DNA of 64,000 bases from NCBI RefSeq assembly GCF_009827055.1, contig NZ_WUMK01000001.1, forward strand, positions 372,001 through 436,000. The letters are read 5' to 3'. The position numbers and the translations under genes are program-made. The notes under the pieces were generated by a model that saw nothing but the letters and a program-made list of their open reading frames with translations, was not told where the DNA came from and did no database searches. Below are positions 50,700-60,328 of the stretch, one piece after another. The stretch's first letter is position 1, and each line of letters begins with the position of its first letter. Source of the DNA: Shinella kummerowiae (lineage in GTDB: Bacteria; Pseudomonadota; Alphaproteobacteria; Rhizobiales; Rhizobiaceae).

Positions 50700-51632
50700 A
50701 TGGCTGACACTTCCGCTCCCCGTCCGGCACGCTTTGCAGCGCTTGCCTGCGCAGGCCTTCTTGCAACGCTTGCAGGCTGCGCCAGCGTCGCCGACGATGC
50801 GACGACAGCGAAGGCCGTGAAGCCCACTACGGCGACGACAGACATTGCCGCGGCCGATGGCACGACGACCGAAGTCGCCTATGCCGCCATGCCTGCGGCA
50901 AAGCCCGGTACGGAAAACACGCCGGAAGCCTTGCCGACGCCGATCGTAGTGGCGGGCGAGATCGCCGGCGCCGCCGTTCCGGTCTCGGCGCTTGCCGAGG
51001 CGAAGCCGGTTACGGGCGCTGCCGCCGCCACCGCCGCCCTTGCCGGCAACACGGTTGAAACAGCCAGCGCGGCCGCCGGCATGCAGCAGGGTTATGATAC
51101 CGTCATCGGCGTGTCTGTGATGGAGCCGGGCTTCGACAGCGGGGAGCCGGAAGGCCTCGAACAGCTCGTCGCCACCCGCAAGATCGTGCCGATGGCAAAA
51201 CCCGCGCTGATCAGCAATGCGGTTCTGACCACCGAAACGCGCCTCATGGTTCCGCAGGCGGAGCAGCCATTCAAGAAATCCGGCACGCCGATCGACGCGC
51301 TGATCACCAAATATGCGGCCCTCTACGGCATTCCCGAATCGCTTTTGCATCGTGTCGTGAAGCGTGAAAGCACCTACAATCCGAGGGCTTACAATCGCGG
51401 CCACTATGGCCTGATGCAGATCAAGTACGCCACGGCGAAAAGCATGGGCTTCGACGGCCCGGCCGAAGGCCTGTTCGACGCCGAGACGAACATCAAATAT
51501 GCCGGAAAATACTTACGCGGTGCCTGGATGGTGGCCGACGACAAGAATGACGGCGCCGTGCGCCTCTATGCGGCCGGCTACTACTACCACGCCAAGCGCA
51601 AGGGCCTGCTCGACGAGACCGGCCTGAGATAA
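50700..51632 (+). CDS. Lipoprotein lytic transglycosylase, SLT domain
   Basis: A 310-residue outer-membrane lipoprotein. The signal ends at a lipobox LAGCAS (Cys27). A long A/T/P-rich low-complexity linker (30-190) spaces a C-terminal SLT domain whose catalytic glutamate is in VVKRESTYNPRAYNR (Glu223), with GLMQIKYATAKSMGF and AAGYYYHAKRKG. The linker is unusual in length and composition, as expected for an enzyme that reaches through to the wall. A second SLT gene is 4 kb away at 45913. Confidence 0.88.
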   Translation: MADTSAPRPARFAALACAGLLATLAGCASVADDATTAKAVKPTTATTDIAAADGTTTEVAYAAMPAAKPGTENTPEALPTPIVVAGEIAGAAVPVSALAEAKPVTGAAAATAALAGNTVETASAAAGMQQGYDTVIGVSVMEPGFDSGEPEGLEQLVATRKIVPMAKPALISNAVLTTETRLMVPQAEQPFKKSGTPIDALITKYAALYGIPESLLHRVVKRESTYNPRAYNRGHYGLMQIKYATAKSMGFDGPAEGLFDAETNIKYAGKYLRGAWMVADDKNDGAVRLYAAGYYYHAKRKGLLDETGLR

Positions 51633-51645
51633 GCCGGCCTCCCGG

Positions 51646-52233
51646 TCAGCGCGCCGGCTTCAGCCAGAACGACATCGGTTTTTCCGTTTCGTCCGCCTCA
51701 CCGATATCCTGCCAGGCGAGCATCGTGCGCAAATCGTCGCGGTGCGCATAACCGCGCTTGCCCCAAAAGTCATCGAGCGGCACATAGTCCGCCGGGCGCA
51801 GCGAATGATCCTTCGGCCGTTCGACGGCACAGAATGCGCACCAGTCGAAACGCCCGAGGCGTCTTGCATAGCGCTCCCGTTCCTCGAAGAAGCGCACGCC
51901 GAGCCCCCTGCCCCGATAGCTCGAAAGCAGGACGGATTCACCGAAATAGAACACCGTCTCCGGCGCGATACCCGCCGTGACGAACGGCGCTCTGAAGACG
52001 TCCGAGGCATCCGTCATCGGCACGCCCGTCGAGGCGCCGACAATGCGCGCGCCATCGAGCGCCAGCACGAAAAGGCTTTCCGGTGACTGCGCATAGGTCG
52101 CAAGATAGGAGGCCTCATAATCCTCGCTCCCCTCGTAGAGATAGGGAAAGGCGCGAAAGACCTCGGTGCGCAGGCGCGCAAGATCCGCGATGTAGGGTGT
52201 CACCTCCTGGCCATGGACAATCTTGACCTGCAT
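51646..52233 (-). CDS. GNAT-family N-acetyltransferase
   Basis: A 195-residue cytoplasmic acetyltransferase fold. The acetyl-CoA loop is visible as SSYRGRGLGVRFFEERERYA, and the strand ESVLLSSYRGRG precedes it. The C-terminal part (DYVPLDDFWGKRGYAHRDDL) is typical of GNATs of unknown substrate. RBS AAGGATC. Divergent from the SnoaL-like gene across 81 bases. Confidence 0.85.
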   Translation of the reverse strand: MQVKIVHGQEVTPYIADLARLRTEVFRAFPYLYEGSEDYEASYLATYAQSPESLFVLALDGARIVGASTGVPMTDASDVFRAPFVTAGIAPETVFYFGESVLLSSYRGRGLGVRFFEERERYARRLGRFDWCAFCAVERPKDHSLRPADYVPLDDFWGKRGYAHRDDLRTMLAWQDIGEADETEKPMSFWLKPAR

Positions 52234-52314
52234 GATCCTTGAATGTTCCCAAAGGTTTGAGCAATGTTATAAGGCGATCGGGTTCGCCCGTGCGACAACA
52301 CTATGAGGGATGGC

Positions 52315-52716
52315 ATGCCAGCAAAAGAGACGATCCGCGCCTACTACGATGCTTTCAACAGGCAGGACATGGAAAGCTTCTTCGATCTCCTGCATGACGA
52401 TGTCGTGCACGACATCAACCAGGGCGGACGCCAGGTCGGCAAGGCCGCCTTCCGCGATTTCATGGCGCACATGAACCGCAGCTACCGCGAGACGCTGACC
52501 GACATCGTGATCATGTCGAGCGAGGACGGCCGGCGTGGCGCTGCGGAATTCGTCGTCAACGGCCAGTATCTCGCCACCGACGAAGGCCTGCCGGAGGCAA
52601 ACGGCCAGACCTATGTGCTGCCGGCCGGCGCCTTCTTCGAGATTCGCGACGGCAAGGTCGCACGCATCTCCAACACCTATAATCTCAATGACTGGATCGC
52701 TCAGGTCGGCGCCTGA
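52315..52716 (+). CDS. SnoaL-like / NTF2-fold protein
   Basis: A 133-residue protein of the nuclear transport factor 2 fold with IRAYYDAFNRQDMESFFDLL at the start and the strand pattern FFEIRDGKVARISNTYNLND at the end. These fold families bind small ligands as isomerases, hydrolases or steroid-site proteins; no catalytic set can be assigned. The ATG at 52315 is chosen for AGGGATGGC seven bases before it; a second at 52303 is possible. It overlaps the serine hydrolase 3' end by 16 bases in convergent orientation. Confidence 0.75.
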   Translation: MPAKETIRAYYDAFNRQDMESFFDLLHDDVVHDINQGGRQVGKAAFRDFMAHMNRSYRETLTDIVIMSSEDGRRGAAEFVVNGQYLATDEGLPEANGQTYVLPAGAFFEIRDGKVARISNTYNLNDWIAQVGA

Positions 52717-54107
52717 CCGGCCTGAAGGTCGCCCGACTCGATGAGGTCGAGGACGCGCTTGATCAACGGTTGGGGCTGGTAGCCGAGTTTCGACGGCGTC
52801 AGCCCCAGCCGGATCACCGCGAGCTTGCGTGACGGAATAATCGTCGCCGACTGGCCGTCATGCCCGCGCAGCCAGAACGTATCGGCCGGCAGACCATGCT
52901 CCGCATCGGTTTTCGGTCCCGGCCCGCGCAGCCAGGTTTGCATGCGGCTGTAGGTGCCGTTCGACGCTTTCGTCGGTGTCGCCATGGCCGTGACGAAACC
53001 GTCCGGCAGCAGCCGGTCTCCCTTCCACACACCATCGTTCAAAAGCAGGAGCGAGAACCGCGCCCAGTCGCGCGCCGTCGCATAGAGATAGGACGAGCCG
53101 GCGAAGATGCCGGTCTCATCCACTTCCATCACGGCGCTCGCCATGCCGAGCGGCATGAAAAGGGCACGCGACGGGAAGGACAGCGCCTGGCTTCGCCCGC
53201 CAAGCACGCCCATCCAGATCCGCGACAAGAGCACTGAGGTGCCGCTCGAATAATTGAACTTTTCGCCGCGATTGGCCTCGAGCGGTAACGACAGCACGAA
53301 GCGCGACATGTCCGGCTCGAGGAAGAGCATGCGGGTGACGTCCGTCACTTCGCCATAGTTCTCATTGAAGGCCAGCCCGCTCTCCATGGCGAGCAGATCG
53401 CCGAGCGTTATCTCCGCTCTCGCATCGCGGCGCCATTCAGGGAAAAACCCCTTCATGTCGGGCGAGAGCGCGCCCGCCTGCATCAGGCGGCCGATCAGCG
53501 CCGCGTTGACCGACTTGGTCATCGACCAGCCGAGCAGCGGCGTCGTTGCGGAAAACCCCGCCCCATACACTTCTGCAACGATACGACCATCGTGCACCAC
53601 CACGATTGCCCGCATGCCCGGGCCCGTGAGCGCTCCATCGGCCAGGAGCGCCGAGAACCGCTCATCCGACGCCACAGCTTCACCATCGGGCCAGGCGACG
53701 GCGGGATCAGCCGGCGGGATTTTCGGAATCACCACGTCCGAAACGGCTTGCTGTGCCGCCCGGAAATCGCCATCCGGCACGCTGGCGCAGCCGAAACCGT
53801 CATGCCAGGCGGCATAACCCGGCGCGAAGAGACCGAGTAAATGAACCGTCACGGTCTTTTCGGAGAGATCGACATCCTGCCGCATGAGTTTCAGCAGCGG
53901 ATGACCGGGGGCCTGAACGTCTTCGGCAAGCACCTGCTGCGCATCGCGGCCGGAAACGAAGACATTCGAGCAGACGATCTTGGCGGCATAACCGGATCCG
54001 ACGCTCAGCAAGGCCGGCGGCGATACGATGAGCCAGCTCGCCCCCACGATGAGGGCAACAACAAGGACGGAAAGCGTCCAGGCGGCCAGCCTGTAGAATC
54101 GTCTCAT
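52701..54107 (-). CDS. Membrane-anchored serine hydrolase, beta-lactamase class C family
   Basis: A 468-residue protein with an N-terminal membrane anchor (residues 8-28), an extracytoplasmic domain and a beta-lactamase/transpeptidase-like fold. SxxK is GWSMTKSVN (Ser195-Lys198), YxS is NYSSG (Tyr286), and the third motif is HDGQSATI near the C-terminus. Such enzymes are esterases, D-peptidases or lactamase relatives; substrate unknown. Start at 54107 with AGGAGAGG upstream; a longer frame to 54137 exists. Confidence 0.85.
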   Translation of the reverse strand: MRRFYRLAAWTLSVLVVALIVGASWLIVSPPALLSVGSGYAAKIVCSNVFVSGRDAQQVLAEDVQAPGHPLLKLMRQDVDLSEKTVTVHLLGLFAPGYAAWHDGFGCASVPDGDFRAAQQAVSDVVIPKIPPADPAVAWPDGEAVASDERFSALLADGALTGPGMRAIVVVHDGRIVAEVYGAGFSATTPLLGWSMTKSVNAALIGRLMQAGALSPDMKGFFPEWRRDARAEITLGDLLAMESGLAFNENYGEVTDVTRMLFLEPDMSRFVLSLPLEANRGEKFNYSSGTSVLLSRIWMGVLGGRSQALSFPSRALFMPLGMASAVMEVDETGIFAGSSYLYATARDWARFSLLLLNDGVWKGDRLLPDGFVTAMATPTKASNGTYSRMQTWLRGPGPKTDAEHGLPADTFWLRGHDGQSATIIPSRKLAVIRLGLTPSKLGYQPQPLIKRVLDLIESGDLQAGQAPT

Positions 54108-54184
54108 AGCGGCCTCTCCTTCCACCCCGGAAGACAATCAGGATTTGACTGTCATGGAAAGGTTTTTCGCGCGTGTGACAGGCG

Positions 54185-55747
54185 TCACGCCGACAGCCGG
54201 TTTTCTTCTGGTGACAGGAAGCGCCCGACCTCCGACGCAGCCACCGGTGCGGAAATCAGATAACCCTGCGCCTCGGACGCGCCGCGCCGGCGGATAAAAT
54301 CGAGCTGGCTCTCGCATTCGATGCCTTCGACAGTGGTCGTTACCTGGAATGTCTGGCCAAGCTTGAGGATGATATCGACAAGATCGGCGTCCCGCTGGCT
54401 CTCCATCATCGCCCTTGCGAAGGAACGGTCGATCTTCAATTGGTCGATCGGAAAGGCCCTGAGATTGTTGATCGAGGAAAAACCGATGCCAAAATCGTCG
54501 AGTGCCACACGCACGCCATGGCTGCGCAGGTCGCCGAGGCTTTCACGGATCACCGTTTCATCGACCGAGAAGACGGATTCCGTCACTTCGATCGTCAGCC
54601 GTCCCGGTGCCAGCCCGGCTTCGGCAAGGCACTGCTTCACATAGTCGACGAAATCGCGATCCTTGAACTGGTCGCCGACCACATTGACGGCAACACCGGC
54701 CGGCCCCGGCCACTTCGCCGCCTCGAGGCAGGCCGCACGCACCACCCATTTGCCGAGCGGCAGGATAAGGCCAGTTTTTTCCGCCACCGGTATGAACAGG
54801 TCCGGCATGATCCGGCCCTTCTCCGGATGCCGCCAGCGCAGCAGCGCCTCGAACGAACGCACGGTGCGGCTCTCCACGCCGACGATTGGCTGGTATTCGA
54901 GGAAGAATTCATCCGCCTTGATCGCCCGCGCAAGATCGTGCTCGATGGCGGTGCGTTCCTTCACGTCCGCGGCCAGAGCTGCATCGAAGAAGCGGAAGCC
55001 GCTGCCAGGCGTCTCTTTCGCCTCGTAGAGCGCGACATCGGCGCGCTTCAGAAGCTCCGACATCGAAATATCGTCCGCCTCCATGAAGGTGACGCCGATG
55101 CTGCAACCGCTGGTAATGCGGGTTCGCTTCAAGTCGAACGGGTCTTCGAAAAGGCCGCAGATCGTGCGGCAGACGTCCTCGACCTTGCCGGTGGAGGGGC
55201 GTCCGCAGATCGTGACGACGAACTCGTCGCCGCCGAGCCGGTAGACGCGGGCCGTTGCCGCAAGCCCGCGGCGCAGACGCTCGCCGATCGCCGTCAGCAA
55301 TTCGTCGCCGGCATCATGGCCGAGGCTGTCATTGACGAACTTGAAGCGATCGAGATCGAGCAGCAGCAAAGCCGGCCGGTTGTCATCGTCCCGCGCCTCG
55401 ACGACCGCCTGGATATCCCGCTCCAGGCAGAAGCGGTTTGCAAGCCCGGTCAGGCGGTCGTGATAGGCATCGTGCGTCAGCTGCTGCTCGGTCTGCCGGC
55501 GCTGGTTGAGCTCTGCGAGCAACTGCGCCTTCGAACGCCCGATCTGGTAGAACCCGACGCCGAAAAAGACGGGCATCAGCGCCAGCGCCGTCGCGGTGGG
55601 GGCGGAAAAACCGAAAAGACTCGCCTGTGCATTGTCCCGCACAAGTTGGTCGGCGGCGATGCAGATGGTCGGCAGGAAAGCTCCGAAAATCGATCCCGCC
55701 AGCGCGTAACGCTGCTCGGTCTTCGGCAATAAGGTCTTCAACATCAT
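54185..55747 (-). CDS. GGDEF-EAL domain protein, cyclic-di-GMP metabolism
   Basis: A 520-residue inner-membrane protein: two membrane helices (about 15-34 and 51-68), GGDEF (172-176, RLGGDEFVV, motif intact), then EAL (300-302, SFEALLRW, intact). Metal and catalytic positions of EAL look preserved: Asn355, Glu387 (IEVTES), Asp417-Asp418 (DDFG), Lys438 and Glu474 (VEGIE). The usual RxxD inhibitory I-site five residues before GGDEF is absent. It may act as both cyclase and phosphodiesterase, or mainly as phosphodiesterase. ATG at 55747, with a second in-frame ATG next to it. Confidence 0.9.
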   Translation of the reverse strand: MMLKTLLPKTEQRYALAGSIFGAFLPTICIAADQLVRDNAQASLFGFSAPTATALALMPVFFGVGFYQIGRSKAQLLAELNQRRQTEQQLTHDAYHDRLTGLANRFCLERDIQAVVEARDDDNRPALLLLDLDRFKFVNDSLGHDAGDELLTAIGERLRRGLAATARVYRLGGDEFVVTICGRPSTGKVEDVCRTICGLFEDPFDLKRTRITSGCSIGVTFMEADDISMSELLKRADVALYEAKETPGSGFRFFDAALAADVKERTAIEHDLARAIKADEFFLEYQPIVGVESRTVRSFEALLRWRHPEKGRIMPDLFIPVAEKTGLILPLGKWVVRAACLEAAKWPGPAGVAVNVVGDQFKDRDFVDYVKQCLAEAGLAPGRLTIEVTESVFSVDETVIRESLGDLRSHGVRVALDDFGIGFSSINNLRAFPIDQLKIDRSFARAMMESQRDADLVDIILKLGQTFQVTTTVEGIECESQLDFIRRRGASEAQGYLISAPVAASEVGRFLSPEENRLSA

Positions 55748-55977
55748 GTAACCCTAAACCGTTGTTATCATGACAACAGGGCGCACCGGCCGGATATCGG
55801 CCTGTCGATGTTCTAGAGGACAAAGAATGACAGAGTGTTAAGGGACAGTTCGCGTCCGCCCCCCAGATTCAACGGGATTTCTAGGCCCTGGAACCATGGC
55901 GCGGCTCAAACGTTGGAATTGATGTTGTCATTCGTGCGTGGGGCTTCGCGCGTGTAACGAGTGGGAAGGACCATCAG

Positions 55978-56646
55978 ATGAAATCCATGCTTTTCGGTGC
56001 CGCCGGCATTCTCGTCACGGCCGGGACACTCCCTGCTTTTGCAGCGGACGTAGCCATCTCCGAGCCGCCGGTGGAGACGCCGATCGTCGAAACGGCGGCC
56101 GGCGTCTACGACTGGGGCGGCTTCTATGTCGGTGTGAACACCGGCTATGCCTGGACCAATGCCAGTTCCGACGGCCCCGCACCCGCAATCGACCAGAGCC
56201 TCGACGGCTTCGCGCTGGGTGCCTTTGCCGGCTACAACATCTACAACAATGGCTGGGTCTACGGTGTCGAAGCCGATATCAAGCACGACTTCAACAATGA
56301 CCGGTTCTCGTCGGGCGGCACGGACTATGAGGCGGAGACGAACTGGGGCGGCTCGGTCCGCGCCCGTCTCGGTTATGCCTTCGACCGCACGCTGATCTAC
56401 GCGACGGGCGGTTGGGCCTTCACGCGGGCCGAACTCGAGAACAAGGATACCGGTGTGCGCGAGAAGGATACCGCGCATGGCTGGACGATCGGCGCCGGTG
56501 TCGAGCAGGCCATTACCGATACGGTGGCCGGCCGTCTCGAGTACCGCTACACCGACTATCGCAACTCCGACATCTTCAACGCTGCGGGCCGCGATGGCGA
56601 TCTTGATTCGCATTCCATCATGCTCGGCGTCAGCATGAAGTTCTGA
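55978..56646 (+). CDS. Outer membrane beta-barrel protein (Omp25/31-like)
   Basis: A 222-residue surface protein. A signal peptide (MKSMLFGAAGILVTAGTLPAFA) is followed by an eight-stranded barrel with alternating pattern: WGGFYVGVNTGYAW, FALGAFAGYNI, GGSVRARLGYAF, TIGAGVEQAITDTVAGRLEYRY. The last residue is phenylalanine (GVSMKF), the outer-membrane sorting signal recognised by BamA. This family is abundant in Rhizobiales (Omp25/31 in Brucella). RBS GGAAGGA. Confidence 0.9.
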   Translation: MKSMLFGAAGILVTAGTLPAFAADVAISEPPVETPIVETAAGVYDWGGFYVGVNTGYAWTNASSDGPAPAIDQSLDGFALGAFAGYNIYNNGWVYGVEADIKHDFNNDRFSSGGTDYEAETNWGGSVRARLGYAFDRTLIYATGGWAFTRAELENKDTGVREKDTAHGWTIGAGVEQAITDTVAGRLEYRYTDYRNSDIFNAAGRDGDLDSHSIMLGVSMKF

Positions 56647-56803
56647 TGTTGAAGCCGGGCGGTTCCCCCCGCCCGGCTTAACCGGCCGCTAACCATAATT
56701 TTACGCAAATATGCGAAAGGTCGAGACCCTGTCTCGCGCGCTCCTCTTTACGGCCCGCCGTCTTCAAGGCAGGATTAGGAAACGCGCGAACAACGGGACC
56801 CCC

Positions 56804-57583
56804 ATGCGTCGGCTCATTCTGGCTCTCCTGCCCCTCGCCCTTCTCGCCACGTCCTGTTCCACCACCGACTACGACCTCGTATCGACCGCATCGGTGCCAC
56901 CGCGTTTCGAGGACAAGGACCCGCAGGATTTCGGCGCTCGCACGCCGCATCGCCACCAGGTGCACGGCATCGACGTTTCCAAGTGGAACGGCGATATCGA
57001 CTGGCCGGCCGTCAAGCAGGGTGGCGTTTCCTTCGCCTTCCTGAAGGCGACCGAGGGCACCGACCGGCTGGACAGCCGCTTTGCCGAATATTGGCGCGGT
57101 GCGCGCACGGCCGGTGTCGCCCACGCGCCCTATCACTTCTATTATTTCTGCTCGACGGCGGATGCGCAGGCGGACTGGTTCATCGCCAATGTGCCGAAGG
57201 AGGCCGTACAGCTGCCGCCGGTGCTGGACGCCGAATGGAACCCCGCCTCGCCGACCTGCAAGCTGCGCCCGCCGGCCGACGAGGTGCGCACGGCGCTGCA
57301 GCGCTTCATGGACCGCCTCGAAAAACATTACGGCAAGCGGCCCATCATCTACACGACGGTCGATTTCCACCGCGACAACCTCGTCGGCCATTTCGAGGGC
57401 TATCATTTCTGGCTGCGCTCGGTAGCAAACCACCCGGAAAACATCTATTCGGCGCGTAAATGGGCCTTCTGGCAATATACGTCCACCGGCGTGGTACCGG
57501 GCATTTCGACGGATACCGACATCAACGTCTATGCCGGCTCGGCGAAGAACTGGAACACGTGGGTCGCCTCGGTTTCCCGCTGA
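56804..57583 (+). CDS. Glycoside hydrolase family 25 lysozyme
   Basis: A 259-residue exported muramidase. N-terminal signal with LLATSC, a possible though weak lipobox (Ala at -3). The GH25 core reads HGIDVSKWNGDIDW, VSFAFLKATEGT, FYYFCSTADAQADW, and PPVLDAEWNPAS, where DAE holds the catalytic acid; WAFWQYTS follows. It hydrolyses peptidoglycan glycan strands. GH25 is rare among Rhizobiales to my memory. RBS weak. Confidence 0.88.
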   Translation: MRRLILALLPLALLATSCSTTDYDLVSTASVPPRFEDKDPQDFGARTPHRHQVHGIDVSKWNGDIDWPAVKQGGVSFAFLKATEGTDRLDSRFAEYWRGARTAGVAHAPYHFYYFCSTADAQADWFIANVPKEAVQLPPVLDAEWNPASPTCKLRPPADEVRTALQRFMDRLEKHYGKRPIIYTTVDFHRDNLVGHFEGYHFWLRSVANHPENIYSARKWAFWQYTSTGVVPGISTDTDINVYAGSAKNWNTWVASVSR

Positions 57584-57770
57584 TTGCCACAACATTTGGT
57601 GAGAAAGGGCGACAGCACGCCGCGGTTGCTTTTTTCTTCTTGCTTCGGTCACATTCATCTGAGACAGCCGGGCTCAATCCGAGCATGTCGCACAAACCTG
57701 TGCAGCGGCGTTGCGATGACGGCATGCTGAACCCAAAGACGGCAGGGCAACGGCCCAAGGAGCACTCAAG

Positions 57771-58973
57771 ATGCGGCAAAACCTGAAGACGACACTTGCG
57801 GCAGGCCTCGCGGCCTTTCTGCTGGCTGGCACCGTGCAGGCCCAGACGGCGCCGGCAGCGGCCTGCGGCGGCGACCTCGCTGCCTTTCTCCAGGGGGTGA
57901 AGGCCGAAGCGCTGACGCGCGGCGTATCCGCCGATGTCGCCGACCGGGCGCTTGCGGGTGCTGCGATCGACCAGAAGGTGCTGTCGCGTGACCGAGCCCA
58001 GGGCGTCTTCCGCCAGACCTTTCTTGAATTCTCCAAGCGCACGGTCAGCCAGTCGCGCCTCGATATCGGCCGCAAGAAACTGAAGGATCTCTCCTCCGTC
58101 TTCGCCCGCGCCGAGCAGGAATTCGGCGTCCCCGGCCCGATCATCGCCGCCTTCTGGGCAATGGAGACCGATTTCGGCGCCGTGCAGGGCGATTTCAACA
58201 CCCGCAACGCGCTGGTGACGCTCTCGCATGACTGCCGCCGTCCGGAACTCTTCCGCCCGCAGCTGATCGCCGCCGTCGAAATGGTCGGTCATGGCGACCT
58301 CGATCCGAACGGCACGACGGGCGCCTGGGCGGGCGAGGTCGGCCAGGTGCAGATGCTGCCGAAGGATATCATCGAATTCGGCGTGGACGGCGATGGCGAC
58401 AGCCATGTCGATGTCAAGAAAAGCGCTCCCGATGCGATCCTGACCGCCGCGAAGTTCATCCAGCATCTCGGCTTCACCAAGGGCCAGCCGTGGATCCAGG
58501 AAGTCTCGGTGCCGGATGTGCTGCCCTTCGAGAAGACCGGCCTGCAGCCGGGCATGAAGGCGGCCGACTGGTTTGCCCTTGGCGTCAAGCCGCGCGACGG
58601 CGACACTTCCTTCGGCAATCTCGAAGCGTCCCTGGTGATCCCGCAGGGCCGTAAGGGCCCCGCCTTCATCACCTACCCGAACTTCAACATCTATCTCGAA
58701 TGGAACCAGTCCTTCATCTACACGACCTCGGCCGCCTATTTCGCGACCCGTCTTGCCGGTGCACCGCCCTATGAGCGTGGCACGCCGGAAGAAGGCCTTT
58801 CGGAAGACAGCATGAAGCAGCTTCAGACCAAGCTGCAGGGCCTTGGCCATGACGTCGGCAAGATCGACGGCATTCTCGGCTCTGGCACGCGCGCCGCGAT
58901 CCAGAAGGAACAGCTCCGCCTTGGCCTCCCGGCGGACGGCTGGGCGACACAGGCCCTGCTTTCCGGTCTCTAA
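57771..58973 (+). CDS. Lytic murein transglycosylase, MltB-type
   Basis: A 400-residue exported protein, signal peptide MRQNLKTTLAAGLAAFLLAG. The SLT_2/MltB domain shows in FWAMETDFGAVQGDFNTRNAL, with the catalytic Glu in WAMETDFG, and GEVGQVQMLPKDIIEFGVDG. A C-terminal peptidoglycan-binding repeat (LQTKLQGLGHDVGKIDGILG) spans about 345-395. RBS AAGGAG. A terminator follows. Confidence 0.9.
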   Translation: MRQNLKTTLAAGLAAFLLAGTVQAQTAPAAACGGDLAAFLQGVKAEALTRGVSADVADRALAGAAIDQKVLSRDRAQGVFRQTFLEFSKRTVSQSRLDIGRKKLKDLSSVFARAEQEFGVPGPIIAAFWAMETDFGAVQGDFNTRNALVTLSHDCRRPELFRPQLIAAVEMVGHGDLDPNGTTGAWAGEVGQVQMLPKDIIEFGVDGDGDSHVDVKKSAPDAILTAAKFIQHLGFTKGQPWIQEVSVPDVLPFEKTGLQPGMKAADWFALGVKPRDGDTSFGNLEASLVIPQGRKGPAFITYPNFNIYLEWNQSFIYTTSAAYFATRLAGAPPYERGTPEEGLSEDSMKQLQTKLQGLGHDVGKIDGILGSGTRAAIQKEQLRLGLPADGWATQALLSGL

Positions 58974-59025
58974 CGGAAATCGGGTGGCTGAACGCCCCCC
59001 GGGTGCTATAGGCACAAAGAGACCC

Positions 59026-59070
59026 AGAGCGGCATGCCCCGGTCAGACCGGGCTTGCCGCTCTTTCTTTT
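59026..59070 (+). terminator. Intrinsic terminator of the MltB gene
   Basis: AGAGCGGCA (59026-59034) pairs with TGCCGCTCT (59055-59063); the stem is extended with GCCC/GGGC-type pairs. TTCTTTTT follows on the plus strand. Confidence 0.8.
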
Positions 59071-59113
59071 TCCCCTGACGCCTTATTGGCGCAGGAGGCC
59101 TCGGGAGGACAGG

Positions 59114-60046
59114 ATGGAGCAGACCGTACCGGCACCCACACGCATGAGCGCGCAGACCTGGGGCCTGCTCGCACTGCTCGGCATGATCTGGGGCGGCTCC
59201 TTCTTTTTTGCCCGCGTCGCCGTCGCCCATGTGCCGCCGGCGACACTCGTGCTGCTGCGCGTCGGTATCGCGGCGCTGGCGCTGCACATCTATATCGCCG
59301 GCCGTTTCGACATCTACCCGACGCTGCGCGCCCGCTGGCGGGAATTCCTGCTGCTCGGCCTCGTCAACAATGCCGTGCCACATATGCTGATCTTCCTCGG
59401 CCAGACCCAGATCGGCGCCGGCCTCGCCTCCATCCTCAACGCGACAACGCCGATCTTCACCGTGCTCATCGCCAACCAGATGACCGCGGATGAAAAGCTC
59501 TCCTCCAACAAGATCGCGGGCTGCCTCATCGGCCTTGCCGGCACCGCCGTGCTGATCGGCCCTCGAGCGCTGGCACCCTTCACCGGCGACGGCGGCCCGC
59601 CGCTCTGGGCGGTGATCCTGCCGGTGCTCGCGGCCGTCTCCTACGGTTTTGCCGCAACCTACGGCAAGCGCTTCCGCGGCATCGCGGCGCCGGTTACCGC
59701 CGCCGGTCAGCTCACCGCCTCGACGCTGCTGATGTTGCCTGTCTCCCTCGCCCTTGATGCGCCCTGGCAGCTTCCCCTGCCCCCGCTCAGCGCGATCCTC
59801 GCCGTGCTGGCCCTGGCGCTGCTCTCGACAGCCTACGGCTACATCCTGTTCTTCCGAATCATGGCGGCCGCCGGCGCGACCAACACCTCGCTCGTCACCC
59901 TGCTCGTGCCGCCGAGTGCCATTCTCGCCGGCATGCTCTTCCTCGGAGAGCAACTGACGCCGCTCGGCATGCTTGGCATGGCGCTGGTCCTGCTGGGTCT
60001 CGTGGTGCTCGATGGCCGTGTTTTCGCTCGTATCCGGGTCTCGTGA
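59114..60046 (+). CDS. EamA/DMT-family permease
   Basis: A 310-residue, about ten-helix transporter of the drug/metabolite superfamily. Two EamA repeats are seen: GMIWGGSFFFARVAVAHVPP in the first, and STAYGYILFFRIMAAAGATN, followed by a GLxxLG-type end, in the second. ATG 59114 follows GGGAGGACAGG. Substrate unknown; likely efflux of metabolites. Confidence 0.87.
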   Translation: MEQTVPAPTRMSAQTWGLLALLGMIWGGSFFFARVAVAHVPPATLVLLRVGIAALALHIYIAGRFDIYPTLRARWREFLLLGLVNNAVPHMLIFLGQTQIGAGLASILNATTPIFTVLIANQMTADEKLSSNKIAGCLIGLAGTAVLIGPRALAPFTGDGGPPLWAVILPVLAAVSYGFAATYGKRFRGIAAPVTAAGQLTASTLLMLPVSLALDAPWQLPLPPLSAILAVLALALLSTAYGYILFFRIMAAAGATNTSLVTLLVPPSAILAGMLFLGEQLTPLGMLGMALVLLGLVVLDGRVFARIRVS

Positions 60047-60328
60047 AAAGAATCGGGAACAAAATGCCTATCCGGTCGTTTCAAGACGATACGCCGTATT
60101 GCGGCGCCGACATTTCGCCACATTGGTAAATGCACACTGTCGGCATTCGTCATTCGGTAGGGATTGTGAATTTTTTGTGGCGTGCACAATAGCATAGGAA
60201 ATTCAGTAGATTAGCACTGTGAATAACCATCCGGCAAAGACCGGATGTTGCAATGCAGCAACAAAATGCCTTTCCAACCCGCTTTTTTCGGTCGTAATAT
60301 CCGACCGTCAACGCAAGGAGGTAAGCCG
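60047..60328. other. Intergenic region upstream of the 25-residue microprotein
   Basis: About 280 bases, AT-richer than its surroundings. A six-base inverted repeat TGTTGC/GCAACA (about 60247-60264) is visible. The microprotein promoter must be here. No gene was found. Confidence 0.4.
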
